40,313 bases of DNA from Phycisphaerae bacterium (GCA_030601745.1 JAUWBI010000025.1:1-40313); one strand, 5' to 3'; counted from the first letter of the stretch, positions 21,369 through 30,181 are shown. The notes: generated by a model not told the origin, from the letters alone. Made by a program: numbers and translations.

Positions 21369-23081
21369 ATGAGCTCACAAAGAAGGAAAAAATTAGGTCA
21401 GTTGCTTTGCGAAAAATCGTATTTGGACGAGTCCAGCCTCGAATTTGCGCTTGCAGAACAGGAGGTCGAATATCAGCGGTTAGGCCAGATTTTGCTGAGA
21501 CTTGACTATATAACGCAAGCCCAGTTGAATGAAGCACTTGCGCTCCAGGTGGGGATAAAAAAGGTAGATTTGACCGATGTTTCGATAAGCCCTGAAATCA
21601 TTGCGCTTGTGCCCGCGGAGCTGGTCAGCAAATACAAGATTTTACCGATACGGCATGAGGATGGTCGGTTAGCGGTGGCGATGACGGACCCATTCCGGAC
21701 GCAGGTTATCGAGGACCTGCGCCTGGTAACGGGTCGGTCGGTGCGGCGGTATTATGCTGAGCCGGCACAGATGGAGAATTCGATACTGAAATTCTACGGC
21801 AGCAATGTGGCAAGGATGCTGGACAATCTTGCTCCGGTTGAACAGCGGGGAGAGGCCGAGTTAGATAACGGAGATTACTCACCTGCCAAGCTACATGAGC
21901 TGGCAAGAGAGCCGTCTTTAGTTAATCTTGTGAATTTGATAATACTGGAAGCGATTGAGGCACGTGCAAGTGATATACACATCGAGCCATTTGAGCATCA
22001 GGTAAAGATAAAGTACAGAATCGACGGGATGCTTGTGGAGAAGGCGCCATCATCGAAACGACTGCAGGCGGCGATTATTTCGCGAATTAAGATTATGGCG
22101 GATATGAATATCGCTGAACGATTCGTCCCGCAGGACGGCCATATCGAATTTACGGGCAAAAACGGCAGGGTTGATATTCGTGTCTCGACCGTTCCGACGG
22201 TACACGGCGAGTCTGTTGAGCTGAGACTTTTAGACAGGTCGGTATCATTGATAGGGCTTGAGGAATTGGGGATGAATGCCCAGTGTCTGGAAGGCTTCGA
22301 CCAATGTCTTCATAAGAACCATGGGATTGTACTTGTTACAGGGCCGACCGGGTGCGGCAAGACAACGACACTTTATGCAGCATTAAAAAAGATATACTCG
22401 CCGGCTGTGAAAATGATAACGATAGAAGACCCTGTTGAATATCAGCTTGAAGGTATTAACCAGATGCCGGTCAATCCGAAAAGGGGACTTACGTTTGCTA
22501 TGGGCCTGAGGCATATACTCCGTCAGGACCCGGATATTATAATGGTAGGCGAAATCCGAGACCGAGAAACCGCCAATATATCAATTCGTGCGGCGTTGAC
22601 CGGACATCTTGTTTTCTCAACACTTCACACGAACGATGCACCGGGTGCGATTACAAGATTGATTGATATGGGTGTTGAGCCATTCCTGTTAGCGAGCTCG
22701 TTAGAGGCGGTGCTGGCTCAAAGGCTGATACGTAAGATTTGTCTGAAGTGCAAAGAACTGTACAAGCCGGACGAAAGCCTCATTAGAAACTTGAATAGCT
22801 CGATAGCGATTAAACCTGATACGACGTTATATCACGGTGCCGGTTGTAATGATTGTCTGCAAACCGGTATGAGCGGAAGGACGGGTATATTTGAGATGCT
22901 TAGAATAACCGGTACGCTGCGGGAACTGATAGCAGCAAGGCCGACGACCGAACAGATTATAAAGGCGGCACCGGCAGACCATATAAGTATGGAGCACGAC
23001 GGTTTTGCCAAGGTGTTAGAGGGTATCACGAGTCCTGAGGAGGTTTTGAGAGTCTCAAAGAGTATCGGTGAAGAAGAGTAA
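21369..23081 (+). CDS. gspE: Type II secretion system ATPase GspE
   Basis: The 570-residue protein is full length. The N1 domain (RRKKLGQLLCEKSYLDESSL, repeated as LGQILLRLDYITQAQLNEAL) has the MshEN-type repeat known to bind cyclic-di-GMP in some GspE proteins. The N2 domain (ASDIHIEPFEHQVKIKYRID) follows, then Walker A GPTGCGKTT (~323), Asp box IEDPVEYQ, Walker B IIMVGEIRDRET (~390), His box LTGHLVFSTLHTND, and zinc cysteines ICLKCK...CNDC. It hexamerises at the inner membrane and powers pseudopilus extension. ATG at 21369 is chosen; a GTG three codons upstream (21360) is also possible. First gene of the operon. Confidence 0.95.
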   Translation: MSSQRRKKLGQLLCEKSYLDESSLEFALAEQEVEYQRLGQILLRLDYITQAQLNEALALQVGIKKVDLTDVSISPEIIALVPAELVSKYKILPIRHEDGRLAVAMTDPFRTQVIEDLRLVTGRSVRRYYAEPAQMENSILKFYGSNVARMLDNLAPVEQRGEAELDNGDYSPAKLHELAREPSLVNLVNLIILEAIEARASDIHIEPFEHQVKIKYRIDGMLVEKAPSSKRLQAAIISRIKIMADMNIAERFVPQDGHIEFTGKNGRVDIRVSTVPTVHGESVELRLLDRSVSLIGLEELGMNAQCLEGFDQCLHKNHGIVLVTGPTGCGKTTTLYAALKKIYSPAVKMITIEDPVEYQLEGINQMPVNPKRGLTFAMGLRHILRQDPDIIMVGEIRDRETANISIRAALTGHLVFSTLHTNDAPGAITRLIDMGVEPFLLASSLEAVLAQRLIRKICLKCKELYKPDESLIRNLNSSIAIKPDTTLYHGAGCNDCLQTGMSGRTGIFEMLRITGTLRELIAARPTTEQIIKAAPADHISMEHDGFAKVLEGITSPEEVLRVSKSIGEEE

Positions 23082-23142
23082 ACCCCGTTAGAAAGTTCTT
23101 CGCTTTTTGTTTTCTCTCTGACTCCGGAATCTCTAACGGGGT
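23082..23142. repeat. Inverted repeat, CCCCGTTAGA family, copy C
   Basis: Arms ACCCCGTTAGA (23082-23092) and TCTAACGGGGT (23132-23142) immediately follow the gspE stop codon. A CGAGACACGAGATAC word repeat follows at 23147-23161. Confidence 0.9.
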
Positions 23143-23181
23143 AAAGCGAGACACGAGATACAAATTATGCGAGGCTAAATT

Positions 23182-24471
23182 GTGGCCCGGTTTTCTTACA
23201 AGGCAGTTAATCAGGCCGGCGGACACGTCGCAGGGACGATTGAGGCGGCCGACCGTAAAAGTGCTGTTGCCGATTTGGTTGATAAGGAGCAGTTCGTAAC
23301 AGAGCTGATGGAAGAAGCTCAAGCGCCGAGTGTCAGCGGCGGCGAGCCCCGCCCCTCGGAGGGGCTGGGCGAGAAGGCAGCACTGGACCTGGCCAGATTT
23401 GTAAGGTTTGGCTCGCGAAGGATTAGCAGCAAAGACATTCTGGCTATGACTACCCAGTTGGGCACGGCTTTGCAAGCGGGGCTTCCACTGCTCAACGGAC
23501 TTGAGCTTATTTGCGAACAACAGCACAGGGCAGCAATGAAAGAAATGCTCGCTGAGCTTGTGAAATCGGTAAGTTCCGGGCAGTCGCTTTCGGAGGCTAT
23601 GGCCAAGCACGAGAATACTTTCAGCCCGCTGTATCTTTCGATGATAAGAGTCGGAGAGACAGGCGGAATGCTCGATGAGACAACGGCTCAGTTGGCGGAG
23701 ATATTAAGCAGGGATGAGAAGATAAAAACAAATATGAAAAATGCCGCGGCGTATCCGATTTTTGTTTTGGGCCTTGGGCTTGTATCGGTGGTTATTATAC
23801 TAACGACGATACTGCCGAAGATAATACGAACGATAGGAGGCGGCTTTGCGGCACTGCCCTTGCCGACAAAGATGCTGCTGCGACTAAGCGACTTCACGAG
23901 AGGTTTGTTTACAACGTATTTCGGCTGGATTGTTATCGTTCTGATTGTGGCGGGGCTGTATTACCTGATAAAATGGACGAAATCGAAGGGCAGAATCAAA
24001 TGGGACGCTTTTAAGCTGAAAATACCTCTTTTGGGCTCGGTACTGCGGACAATAGCGGTGGGCAGGTTTGCAAGAACGCTCGGAGCACTGACCAAAGGAG
24101 GTGTTACCATTTTGGAGGCGCTTAGCGTTGTTCGTGATACGATGGGCAATGAATTGCTGGGCAGAGAAATTGACGCTGTAGCTGAAAAGGTCAAGGGCGG
24201 TGAGTCGCTGGCTGGTCCTCTGGACGAGTCGGGATATTTTCCGCCCCTGCTTGTGCAAATTACCTCGATAGGTGAGCAGACAGGAAGACTCGATGAATTA
24301 TTACTCAATGCTGCTGATACCTTCGATGCTGAGGCGGACGCGGTGATAAACAGATTTATGGCGATTTTCCCGGCGATTTTGATATTGCTGCTGGCTCTGG
24401 TGATAGGCTTTATAATAGCAGCGACCCTGCTGCCGATAGTTATGATGGGAGTCGGCACAGGTGCGTTTTGA
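23182..24471 (+). CDS. gspF: Type II secretion platform protein GspF
   Basis: The 429-residue product has the full GspF layout: ARFSYKAVNQAGGHVAGTIE at the start, first domain MTTQLGTALQAGLPLLNGLE, SMIRVGETGGMLDETTAQLA, membrane helices (IFVLGLGLVSVVIILTTILP), second domain FARTLGALTKGGVTILEALS, SIGEQTGRLDELLLNAADTF, and the final helix. Both E.TG.L signatures are intact, unlike the cluster 1 copy. The start is GTG with GAGG eight bases upstream. The linker after residue 50 contains GEPRPSEGLGE, encoded by a 23-bp dispersed GC palindrome. It binds GspE and GspL at the inner membrane. Confidence 0.95.
   Translation: MARFSYKAVNQAGGHVAGTIEAADRKSAVADLVDKEQFVTELMEEAQAPSVSGGEPRPSEGLGEKAALDLARFVRFGSRRISSKDILAMTTQLGTALQAGLPLLNGLELICEQQHRAAMKEMLAELVKSVSSGQSLSEAMAKHENTFSPLYLSMIRVGETGGMLDETTAQLAEILSRDEKIKTNMKNAAAYPIFVLGLGLVSVVIILTTILPKIIRTIGGGFAALPLPTKMLLRLSDFTRGLFTTYFGWIVIVLIVAGLYYLIKWTKSKGRIKWDAFKLKIPLLGSVLRTIAVGRFARTLGALTKGGVTILEALSVVRDTMGNELLGREIDAVAEKVKGGESLAGPLDESGYFPPLLVQITSIGEQTGRLDELLLNAADTFDAEADAVINRFMAIFPAILILLLALVIGFIIAATLLPIVMMGVGTGAF
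23347..23369. repeat. GC palindromic element, short form, copy c (in coding sequence)
   Basis: 23 bases from CCCCGCCCCTCGG to AGGGGCTGGG: equal to the two ends of the 50-base form with the middle missing. It encodes PRPSEGLG in the GspF linker. Confidence 0.9.
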
Positions 24472-24552
24472 CAAAGCGTAAAACTATCATTCGAAAGTTT
24501 TGAATTATAGTTTTTCGCTTTAAGGTTTTTATTTTTTTGGAAAGGTGTCCGA

Positions 24553-24981
24553 ATGAAGAGGATGAAGCGGAAAGAGAAGGCATTTACCCTTGTAGAACTG
24601 CTTGTCGTGATTTTGATTATATCGTTGATTGCCACAGTTATTTCTCAAAGGGTGTTTACGGGTCTGGGCAAGGCCAAAAGGGACATAGCAAAGGCCAAGA
24701 TGGTAAATATCGAAGGTGCGATTGGCATATTTTATCTTCATTGCGGACGATATCCGGATGAATCACAGGGACTTAGCGAGCTGATTGAGGCGCCTGCCGA
24801 CCTTGAGGAAAAGTGGAGTGGGCCTTATCTGAAGCAAAGCGAACTGCTCGACCCGTGGGACAATCCTTATATCTATATTGAAGAAGGCGTAGTAAATCCG
24901 GGCAGTTTCGATTTGATAAGTTATGCAGCGGACGGGATGGAGGGTGGTGAAGGTGACGACGAAGATATATACAACGACTAA
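24553..24981 (+). CDS. gspG: Major pseudopilin GspG
   Basis: The 142-residue protein has a short basic leader and KAFTLVELLVVILIISLIAT, with Glu at +5. The head has the GspG layout: YLHCGRYPDESQGLSELIEA, GPYLKQSELLDPWDNPYIYI, and a C-terminal acidic end (MEGGEGDDEDIYND) that fits the calcium-binding loop of GspG. It forms the shaft of the pseudopilus after cleavage by a prepilin peptidase not encoded here. ATG at 24553 follows GGAAAGGTG. A short word-like repeat lies between gspF and gspG. Confidence 0.95.
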   Translation: MKRMKRKEKAFTLVELLVVILIISLIATVISQRVFTGLGKAKRDIAKAKMVNIEGAIGIFYLHCGRYPDESQGLSELIEAPADLEEKWSGPYLKQSELLDPWDNPYIYIEEGVVNPGSFDLISYAADGMEGGEGDDEDIYND

Positions 24982-25015
24982 AGCAGTTTTTACTCTTTAG
25001 TTTTTAGTGGGTGAA

Positions 25016-25618
25016 ATGAAAACGCAAAACTTAAAAGCGAAAGCCAAAACGGAACGATACGGCTTTACCATTGCAGAAATGCTGGTGGTGGTAGTTATTA
25101 TTGCCCTTGTCGCAAGCGTTGGCGGCGGAATTTATGTGGGGACATATAAGAGGATGCTGGTTGAAAAAGCGGCCCGTGACTTCGTGCTTGCAGCTAAATA
25201 CGCAAGGATAATGGCGATTGAGCGGCAACGGCCGTACGAAATAGCATTGGACCCGAACAATAATGGATTCTGGCTGGCTACCACGCAGCAAAATATAGAA
25301 ACGGGAGAAGCACAGCAGGTAATAGTGCGGGATTTGTACTTCAAGCCGGTGGAATTCGGCGGTGATGTTAAGTTCGAGGGCATTCAAATCACGTCGGCTG
25401 GTTGGGAAGCGGCAACCGAGACCGATGAGGCCGGAGAAATAGTTTTTTCGCCGAGTGGTACTGCGGACTCGGCGGTAATTCAAATCGGCGACGGCAAGAA
25501 CCATTATACGGTAAGTATTAGCGCTGCGACCGGCAGGGCAACGATGTATTTCGGCACCGTTGAAAAAGTAAAAGAAGAGGTGAAAATCGGTACCATTGAT
25601 TTGGAAAAAGAACGATGA
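25016..25618 (+). CDS. gspH: Minor pseudopilin GspH
   Basis: The 200-residue product has a prepilin leader then YGFTIAEMLVVVVIIALVAS, with Glu at +5. YARIMAIERQRPYEIALDPN and IVFSPSGTADSAVIQIGDG fit the beta-rich GspH/FimT head. Order after gspG is the standard G-H-I-J-K. ATG at 25016 is preferred over GTG at 25007 because of the GTGGGTG segment upstream. Its last codons overlap the start of gspI (ATGA), indicating coupling. Confidence 0.85.
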   Translation: MKTQNLKAKAKTERYGFTIAEMLVVVVIIALVASVGGGIYVGTYKRMLVEKAARDFVLAAKYARIMAIERQRPYEIALDPNNNGFWLATTQQNIETGEAQQVIVRDLYFKPVEFGGDVKFEGIQITSAGWEAATETDEAGEIVFSPSGTADSAVIQIGDGKNHYTVSISAATGRATMYFGTVEKVKEEVKIGTIDLEKER

Positions 25619-26025
25619 TGTGGGCAAAGAGAAACAAAAGAGGGTTTACCCTGGTTGAGACAATCACTGCGAGCGTTATCCTTTGCGGAGCTGTTTTGGC
25701 GGTGGGAGCAATCAGTACACGGTCTCTGGGCGAGACAAGGCTTAACAGACAATATGAGGTGGCGGCGGCGCTGGCTGACAGACGGCTTACCATGATTGAT
25801 TATGTCGGTGTCGAAGAGTTTATCGAATCAGGGCAGATGGAGGGAGAGATTGAAGAGTTTGAGCCGGGATATCACTGGAAAGTCGTCACTGATTACCAGG
25901 CTATTGATAATCTCTATCTGGTAAATATAACCGTCAGTTGGGTCGAGCATAACCGCCCTTACAGTATTTCGGTCGATACAATGCTCAACGGAACAGGTAT
26001 GTTTGTTGATACAGAAACAGAGTGA
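25615..26025 (+). CDS. gspI: Minor pseudopilin GspI
   Basis: The 136-residue product begins MMWAKRNKRGFTLVETITAS with Glu at +5, then a hydrophobic helix containing VILCGAVLAVGAIS. The head has QYEVAAALADRRLTMIDYVG, the GspI-type segment after the helix, and a beta-rich C-terminal half (YHWKVVTDYQ, YLVNITVSWVEH). It should form the tip complex with GspJ and GspK. The ATGA overlap with gspH and the ten-base gap to gspJ place it firmly in the operon. Confidence 0.88.
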   Translation: MMWAKRNKRGFTLVETITASVILCGAVLAVGAISTRSLGETRLNRQYEVAAALADRRLTMIDYVGVEEFIESGQMEGEIEEFEPGYHWKVVTDYQAIDNLYLVNITVSWVEHNRPYSISVDTMLNGTGMFVDTETE

Positions 26026-26035
26026 TTAAAAGAAG

Positions 26036-26785
26036 ATGTATTTGAGAAAGACAGGATTTACACTGGTAGAAGTGTTAGTGGCCTCGACGATAGGTGTGTT
26101 TGTCGCGTTGGTGGCGGTGGGTACGCTGAGGGCCATCTCAGCCAGTGCTGAGATGGTTGACAATAATATTAACACTGCTGCTGAGGTAAGGTTTGCATCG
26201 AGTATAATCACCCGGGACCTTTTGAATCTGTATCGCGACACGAATATAAAAAATACCAGACTAATCGGTAGAGTTGTCGAATCAGATGAGGGCACCGTTA
26301 GTTGTTTGACATTGTACAGTGTCGGCAGGATGAAAGCCAGAATTGACCAGCCGGAAGGTGATGTATATGAAGTGGAATATTACCTGCTAAAAGGCGAGGA
26401 GAAGTCGGTTCTGTGCAGACGATTGTGGCCGAATCCCGACCCCAACGAAGATGAACTACGCGGAATCCTGACTGTAATTGCCGAGGATATTGAAGTTTTT
26501 GCGGTCAGATATTTTGACGGTGAGGAATGGCAGAGTGAATGGCCGGAGGAGATGGAGTCTGTTCCTGAGCTGGTGGAGGTAAGTATAGCAGCGAAGCAGC
26601 CGGGACGAACCCCACCCCTCGGAGGGGCGGGGCGAACAGATATGACTGTGGAATCTTTTATTGTGAATTTCCCCAGGTCTGGGTGGAGAGAGGCCGGTGC
26701 TTCCGAGGGCAGTAGGCAAGAGGAAATTCGCTCCGAGGGTAGTAGGCAAGAGGAAACCGGCACTGAGAGCGAGATGAGAAGGTGA
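26036..26785 (+). CDS. gspJ: Minor pseudopilin GspJ with repeat-derived C-terminal extension
   Basis: The 249-residue protein starts MYLRKTGFTLVEVLVASTIG with Glu at +5, then a typical GspJ head (SSIITRDLLNLYRD, SDEGTVSCLTLYSVGRM, VYEVEYYLLKG, CRRLWPNPDPNEDELRGILT). A 23-bp GC palindrome encodes RTPPLGGAGR before the last strand. The C-terminus carries a duplicated decamer (SEGSRQEEIR, SEGSRQEETG) that GspJ proteins normally lack. The stop overlaps the gspK start (GTGA). It is a tip pseudopilin; the extension is predicted to be disordered. Confidence 0.9.
   Translation: MYLRKTGFTLVEVLVASTIGVFVALVAVGTLRAISASAEMVDNNINTAAEVRFASSIITRDLLNLYRDTNIKNTRLIGRVVESDEGTVSCLTLYSVGRMKARIDQPEGDVYEVEYYLLKGEEKSVLCRRLWPNPDPNEDELRGILTVIAEDIEVFAVRYFDGEEWQSEWPEEMESVPELVEVSIAAKQPGRTPPLGGAGRTDMTVESFIVNFPRSGWREAGASEGSRQEEIRSEGSRQEETGTESEMRR
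26610..26632. repeat. GC palindromic element, short form, copy d (in coding sequence)
   Basis: CCCCACCCCTCGG...AGGGGCGGGG, a near-perfect palindrome encoding TPPLGGAG within gspJ. Confidence 0.88.
26702..26761 (+). repeat. 30-bp direct repeat, two copies, in gspJ
   Basis: TCCGAGGGCAGTAGGCAAGA plus GGAAA occurs at 26702 and, with one change, at 26732, at a period of 30 bases. It therefore adds ten residues in frame to the GspJ tail. Confidence 0.85.
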
Positions 26786-28146
26786 GAAAGAAAGTAAAAA
26801 AACTGGGAAGCGAAATTTTAGCTGCGAGAACGGGTACCGAGGGTGACAAAAAGGGACTTGTTCTCGTAGCGGTGCTGTGGGTAGTAGCGGTGCTTATGAT
26901 AATTGTTGCGACTGCTGGGCAGACCAGCCGACTCGATACGAAAGTTTGCCGCCTTGTGAGGACCGAGCAGCTTCGGTGCAAGTGGTCCTGCCGAGCAGGG
27001 ATAGAAACAGCTATTGGGGTGCTGAACGAGGACTTCAGAGAAAGCGACAGCCTGACAGATTTGTGGAGTGATAATGAGGAAGATTTAAGTAATATTAAGC
27101 TGGAGCAATGCTGGTTTGACGTCATGGTTGTTGACGAGGCGAGTAAATTGAATGTAAATACCGCTACAAAAGAGCAGCTTCTGGGATTGTGGTATATGAC
27201 CGAAGAAATTGCAGAAGCGATAATCGACTGGCGGGATAAAGATGATAACCCGCAGACGGGGGGTGTCGAAGGTGGGTATTATGAGAATATGCCGTTTAGA
27301 TATACGATTCGCAACGGCCCTTTCAGGACAATACGCGAGCTGCTTCTGGTCAGAGGTGTTACGCCGAAGCTGTTGTATGGAGAAGACACAAACTTCAATG
27401 GTCAATTGGACTACAATGAGAGAGACGGCGATAAAAGTCCCCCCCCCGATGACGAAGATGATGAACTGGACGAAGGATGGATTGCGCACCTGACCTGCTA
27501 TTCGTATGACACTAACAAAGACGCCAGCGGAAATAATAGGATTAACATCAATCAGGCCAATGAGAGGCAACTCGAGAGGTCTTTGAATATAAACAGGTCT
27601 CATGCCAAATGGATTGTGGAAAATCGAAATAGGCAGAATAACAGAAGATACGGCAGCATCGCCGATTTGATAAATAATAACAGTTCCAAGGAGCCTACAA
27701 GGGGTTCGAGAGAGGGTTCGGATCAGGCTGAGCCCCTGGACTTGCAAACGTTTTATCAGATAGCGGATAAAATAACAGTGGATAACAGCCAGAAAATACC
27801 GGGAAAAGTAAATATCAACACGGCGTCGGAAGACGTTTTGACAGCTTTGTTGGGTGGTGATGAGGCGGCTGAGGAGCTTGCCAGGAATATAATCATCTAT
27901 AGAGCGGGTTTGATAGACGGGATGCAGAGCATTGCGGAGGTGATGCAGGCAGGGACAATGAAAATTGATACTTTCAAGAAAGTTGCGGGTTATATAACCA
28001 CCCGTTCAGATGTTTTTACTGTTCGCTGTGTTGCGACTGCTGACAGAAGCGGACTTAGCGGAGCGACGCTGCAGACAGAGGCGATAGTAGATAGGAGTTC
28101 GACGCCTTGTAAAATACTTTACTGGTATCAGGGAGCAAATAACTGA
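26782..28146 (+). CDS. gspK: Tip pseudopilin GspK
   Basis: The 454-residue product has GLVLVAVLWVVAVLMIIVAT with no Glu at +5, the hallmark of GspK, which caps the pseudopilus. The large head has the repeated helix-hairpin-helix-like SAM segments (DEASKLNVNTATKEQLLGL, RININQANERQLERSL, KVNINTASEDVLTALLGG). EDTNFNGQLDYNERDGD around residue 215 has an EF-hand/dockerin-like spacing of acidic residues, consistent with the calcium binding known in GspK. The start is GTG overlapping the gspJ stop. It is longer than typical GspK (~320), with an extra asparagine-rich insert around QNNRRYGSIADLINNNSS. Confidence 0.93.
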   Translation: MRKKVKKLGSEILAARTGTEGDKKGLVLVAVLWVVAVLMIIVATAGQTSRLDTKVCRLVRTEQLRCKWSCRAGIETAIGVLNEDFRESDSLTDLWSDNEEDLSNIKLEQCWFDVMVVDEASKLNVNTATKEQLLGLWYMTEEIAEAIIDWRDKDDNPQTGGVEGGYYENMPFRYTIRNGPFRTIRELLLVRGVTPKLLYGEDTNFNGQLDYNERDGDKSPPPDDEDDELDEGWIAHLTCYSYDTNKDASGNNRININQANERQLERSLNINRSHAKWIVENRNRQNNRRYGSIADLINNNSSKEPTRGSREGSDQAEPLDLQTFYQIADKITVDNSQKIPGKVNINTASEDVLTALLGGDEAAEELARNIIIYRAGLIDGMQSIAEVMQAGTMKIDTFKKVAGYITTRSDVFTVRCVATADRSGLSGATLQTEAIVDRSSTPCKILYWYQGANN

Positions 28147-29639
28147 TGAGCAATAATGTAGCTGGTGTGGGGACACGGCTGTCCGCGATTGCGATAGCAC
28201 AGGACGAAAGTCAGCTTAAGGCTGTGGAGCTTGAAAAGCGGGGTGGGGCTTTTGAAGTTCTCTGGACAAAGAGCAGTGAAGTGGGCCGCACGGACCGGCG
28301 CCTTTTTGCAGCCGAGTGCGGCTTGTCCGTCAAACCCACAGGACAAGCAAAGACCGATGACGCCAAAATTGTTGTGGTTGGCTTTGACTCGGCAGGCGTG
28401 GCTTTTTACCGCATTGGTGTGCCTGCAGCCAAAGAGGAAGAAATTGCAGCAATGGTTAGATTGCAGGCTGAAGCTCGGCTGCCATTGCCGGCTGAGCAGA
28501 TGGAGCTGGCCTGGCGGGCCGGCAGGGGGCGGGATGGACAAATGGCCGTTACCATAGCGGCGGCAAGGAGGGAACATCTGCAAGGGTTTGTAGAGGATGT
28601 GCGTGGTTTCAGGCCGACAAAAATACTTTTAGACTATGAGGGCATAGTAAAGGCGTGGAGGACGTTCTTTTCTGGAAATGAGAGAAGCGCTGTGGTTGTG
28701 AGTATCGGGTCGCGAAATACGCAGGTTTGCCTGGCTGAGCAGGGAAGCTTGATTAACGCCGTCAGTTTGGATACGGGGATGAAGGATTTTTCAGCAGTCC
28801 AAGAGGACTCCATAGGAGGACAAGAGTTAGCGGAACAAACGGAAACTACTGAAAGATTTGCCCAGGATATGCGGAGCGTAATGGAATTGTTCGGTTATGC
28901 CGAGCCGGCGGAATTGCCGGTTTTTGTGCTGTCGGACGGCAGCGGTGTGATAGAGAGCATAGTTTCTTGTCTTGAGTCGGCAGGATTGAATGTGGCAGCA
29001 GCTTTGCCGGAGATTAAAAAATTAAGGGCGCAGATGGAACTTGGCGTCGAAGATATCTACGAATATCGTGTGCCGATAGGCCTTGCGCTAATGGCACTTG
29101 AAGCGCGTGCGGAGGAGCTTAATATTTTTGAGCGTTTATATAACCCTGCCGGGGAGGGAAAAAAGAAGCATTGGTTGTATTCGACAAAAGCAGCGTGTGC
29201 GATTGCAGCGGTAATGTTGGCCGGGCTGGTTATTGTGTCTTATGCAGTTGATGTGGCCGGTCGGGATGCAATCAAAAAGCGTTTGAGAGCGTCGGCTTCA
29301 GAGATAAATGTGAACCAGCTTATGCAGCGGCAAAAGTTAATCAAAACAGTTGCACGAGAGAGACCCGACCTGCTGCAACTTTTAAATGAAATAAATACAC
29401 AGGACAGCGGGGGGATAATGTTGGACAGCTTTGATTTCAAGAAAGGTCGGCCGGTAACCATAAGCGGGCAGGCACCCGGCACCGACCAGCTATACAAATT
29501 TCAAGCAGCTCTGCTGAACAAAAAGGGTATAACAAGGGTGATAATACAAAATACATCGCCAGACACCAAAGGCAAAAAGCTCAAGTTTACTATAATTTTT
29601 CATTACAAGAGTTTTACCATGAAGAGAACGCGGACGTAA
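28146..29639 (+). CDS. gspL: GspL/PilM-PilN-type assembly platform protein
   Basis: The 497-residue protein has an actin-like N-terminal domain (EEIAAMVRLQAEARLPLPAE, AVVVSIGSRNTQVCLAEQGS, FVLSDGSGVIESIVSCLESA) resembling PilM/GspL. A membrane helix near 343-362 (AACAIAAVMLAGLVIVSYAV) and a PilN-like periplasmic domain (MLDSFDFKKGRPVTISGQAP) follow. GspL links GspE to GspM across the inner membrane. The ATG overlaps the gspK stop by one base. A small palindromic insert, GCTTGTCC/GGACAAGC (28321-28348), encodes part of CGLSVKPTGQAKT in the first domain. Confidence 0.85.
   Translation: MSNNVAGVGTRLSAIAIAQDESQLKAVELEKRGGAFEVLWTKSSEVGRTDRRLFAAECGLSVKPTGQAKTDDAKIVVVGFDSAGVAFYRIGVPAAKEEEIAAMVRLQAEARLPLPAEQMELAWRAGRGRDGQMAVTIAAARREHLQGFVEDVRGFRPTKILLDYEGIVKAWRTFFSGNERSAVVVSIGSRNTQVCLAEQGSLINAVSLDTGMKDFSAVQEDSIGGQELAEQTETTERFAQDMRSVMELFGYAEPAELPVFVLSDGSGVIESIVSCLESAGLNVAAALPEIKKLRAQMELGVEDIYEYRVPIGLALMALEARAEELNIFERLYNPAGEGKKKHWLYSTKAACAIAAVMLAGLVIVSYAVDVAGRDAIKKRLRASASEINVNQLMQRQKLIKTVARERPDLLQLLNEINTQDSGGIMLDSFDFKKGRPVTISGQAPGTDQLYKFQAALLNKKGITRVIIQNTSPDTKGKKLKFTIIFHYKSFTMKRTRT
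28321..28348. repeat. Small palindrome inside gspL
   Basis: GCTTGTCC (28321-28328) is answered by GGACAAGC (28341-28348) in a stretch encoding GLSVKPTGQAK between two predicted strands. It resembles the other in-frame palindromic insertions, although no second copy was found. Confidence 0.4.
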
Positions 29640-29659
29640 ATCTTAAGATTAGTGGGACA

Positions 29660-30181
29660 ATGATGAATAAATTAAGCGAAAGAGATATAAGGGCGCTGAA
29701 GATTGGTGCCGTCTGTGTGGTGGCCATTCTGGTGTTTTTATTTGCAACGTGGTTGCGTGACCGCTGGGCAAAAGTGAGAGAAGAAGGAGCTGAGGTAAGA
29801 GCTCAACTGGAAGCTATCAGTGTGGACAAGACCAAGCAGACGGGCTTGATGTCAATTGTGCCGGTATTTGAGATGCCGGTAATCGAGGAAGAACAAAAGT
29901 TTCTGTTTAGAGATAAGCTTGACGAGCAATTAAAAAAGGCGGGAATAAAAAGCAGCAAACCCCTGCAGATTCTCACTGCCGGAAAATCGCAGGTGCCCGG
30001 CTATAGGTTGTTGCGTTTGAAATGCAGCACAAAGTGCAAGTTCGGGCAGGTGCTTGATTTGCTTGCCAGACTGAATGAGAATCCTTACCTGGTCGGCATC
30101 GAGGAGATGCGGATACAATGCGACCCAAAGAAACGGCAGGAAGTCGAACTGAATTTAACGGTGTCAACCTTTGTTAAGTGA
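29660..30181 (+). CDS. gspM: GspM/PilO-like inner-membrane protein
   Basis: The 173-residue product has a cytoplasmic start, one membrane helix (ALKIGAVCVVAILVFLFATW) and a ferredoxin-like periplasmic domain (EEQKFLFRDKLDEQLKKAGI, YRLLRLKCSTKCKFGQVLDL, EVELNLTVSTFVK). Size, topology and position after gspL identify it as GspM, which stabilises GspL. Sequence identity alone would not show this. Two adjacent ATG codons at 29660 and 29663 are both usable. CSTKC is an unusual Cys pair for the family. Confidence 0.8.
   Translation: MMNKLSERDIRALKIGAVCVVAILVFLFATWLRDRWAKVREEGAEVRAQLEAISVDKTKQTGLMSIVPVFEMPVIEEEQKFLFRDKLDEQLKKAGIKSSKPLQILTAGKSQVPGYRLLRLKCSTKCKFGQVLDLLARLNENPYLVGIEEMRIQCDPKKRQEVELNLTVSTFVK

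Noticed and set aside
23961..24635. Minus-strand ORF of 224 codons across the gspF end and gspG start
   Set aside because: Ser/Thr-rich product with no motifs; both plus-strand genes are certain.
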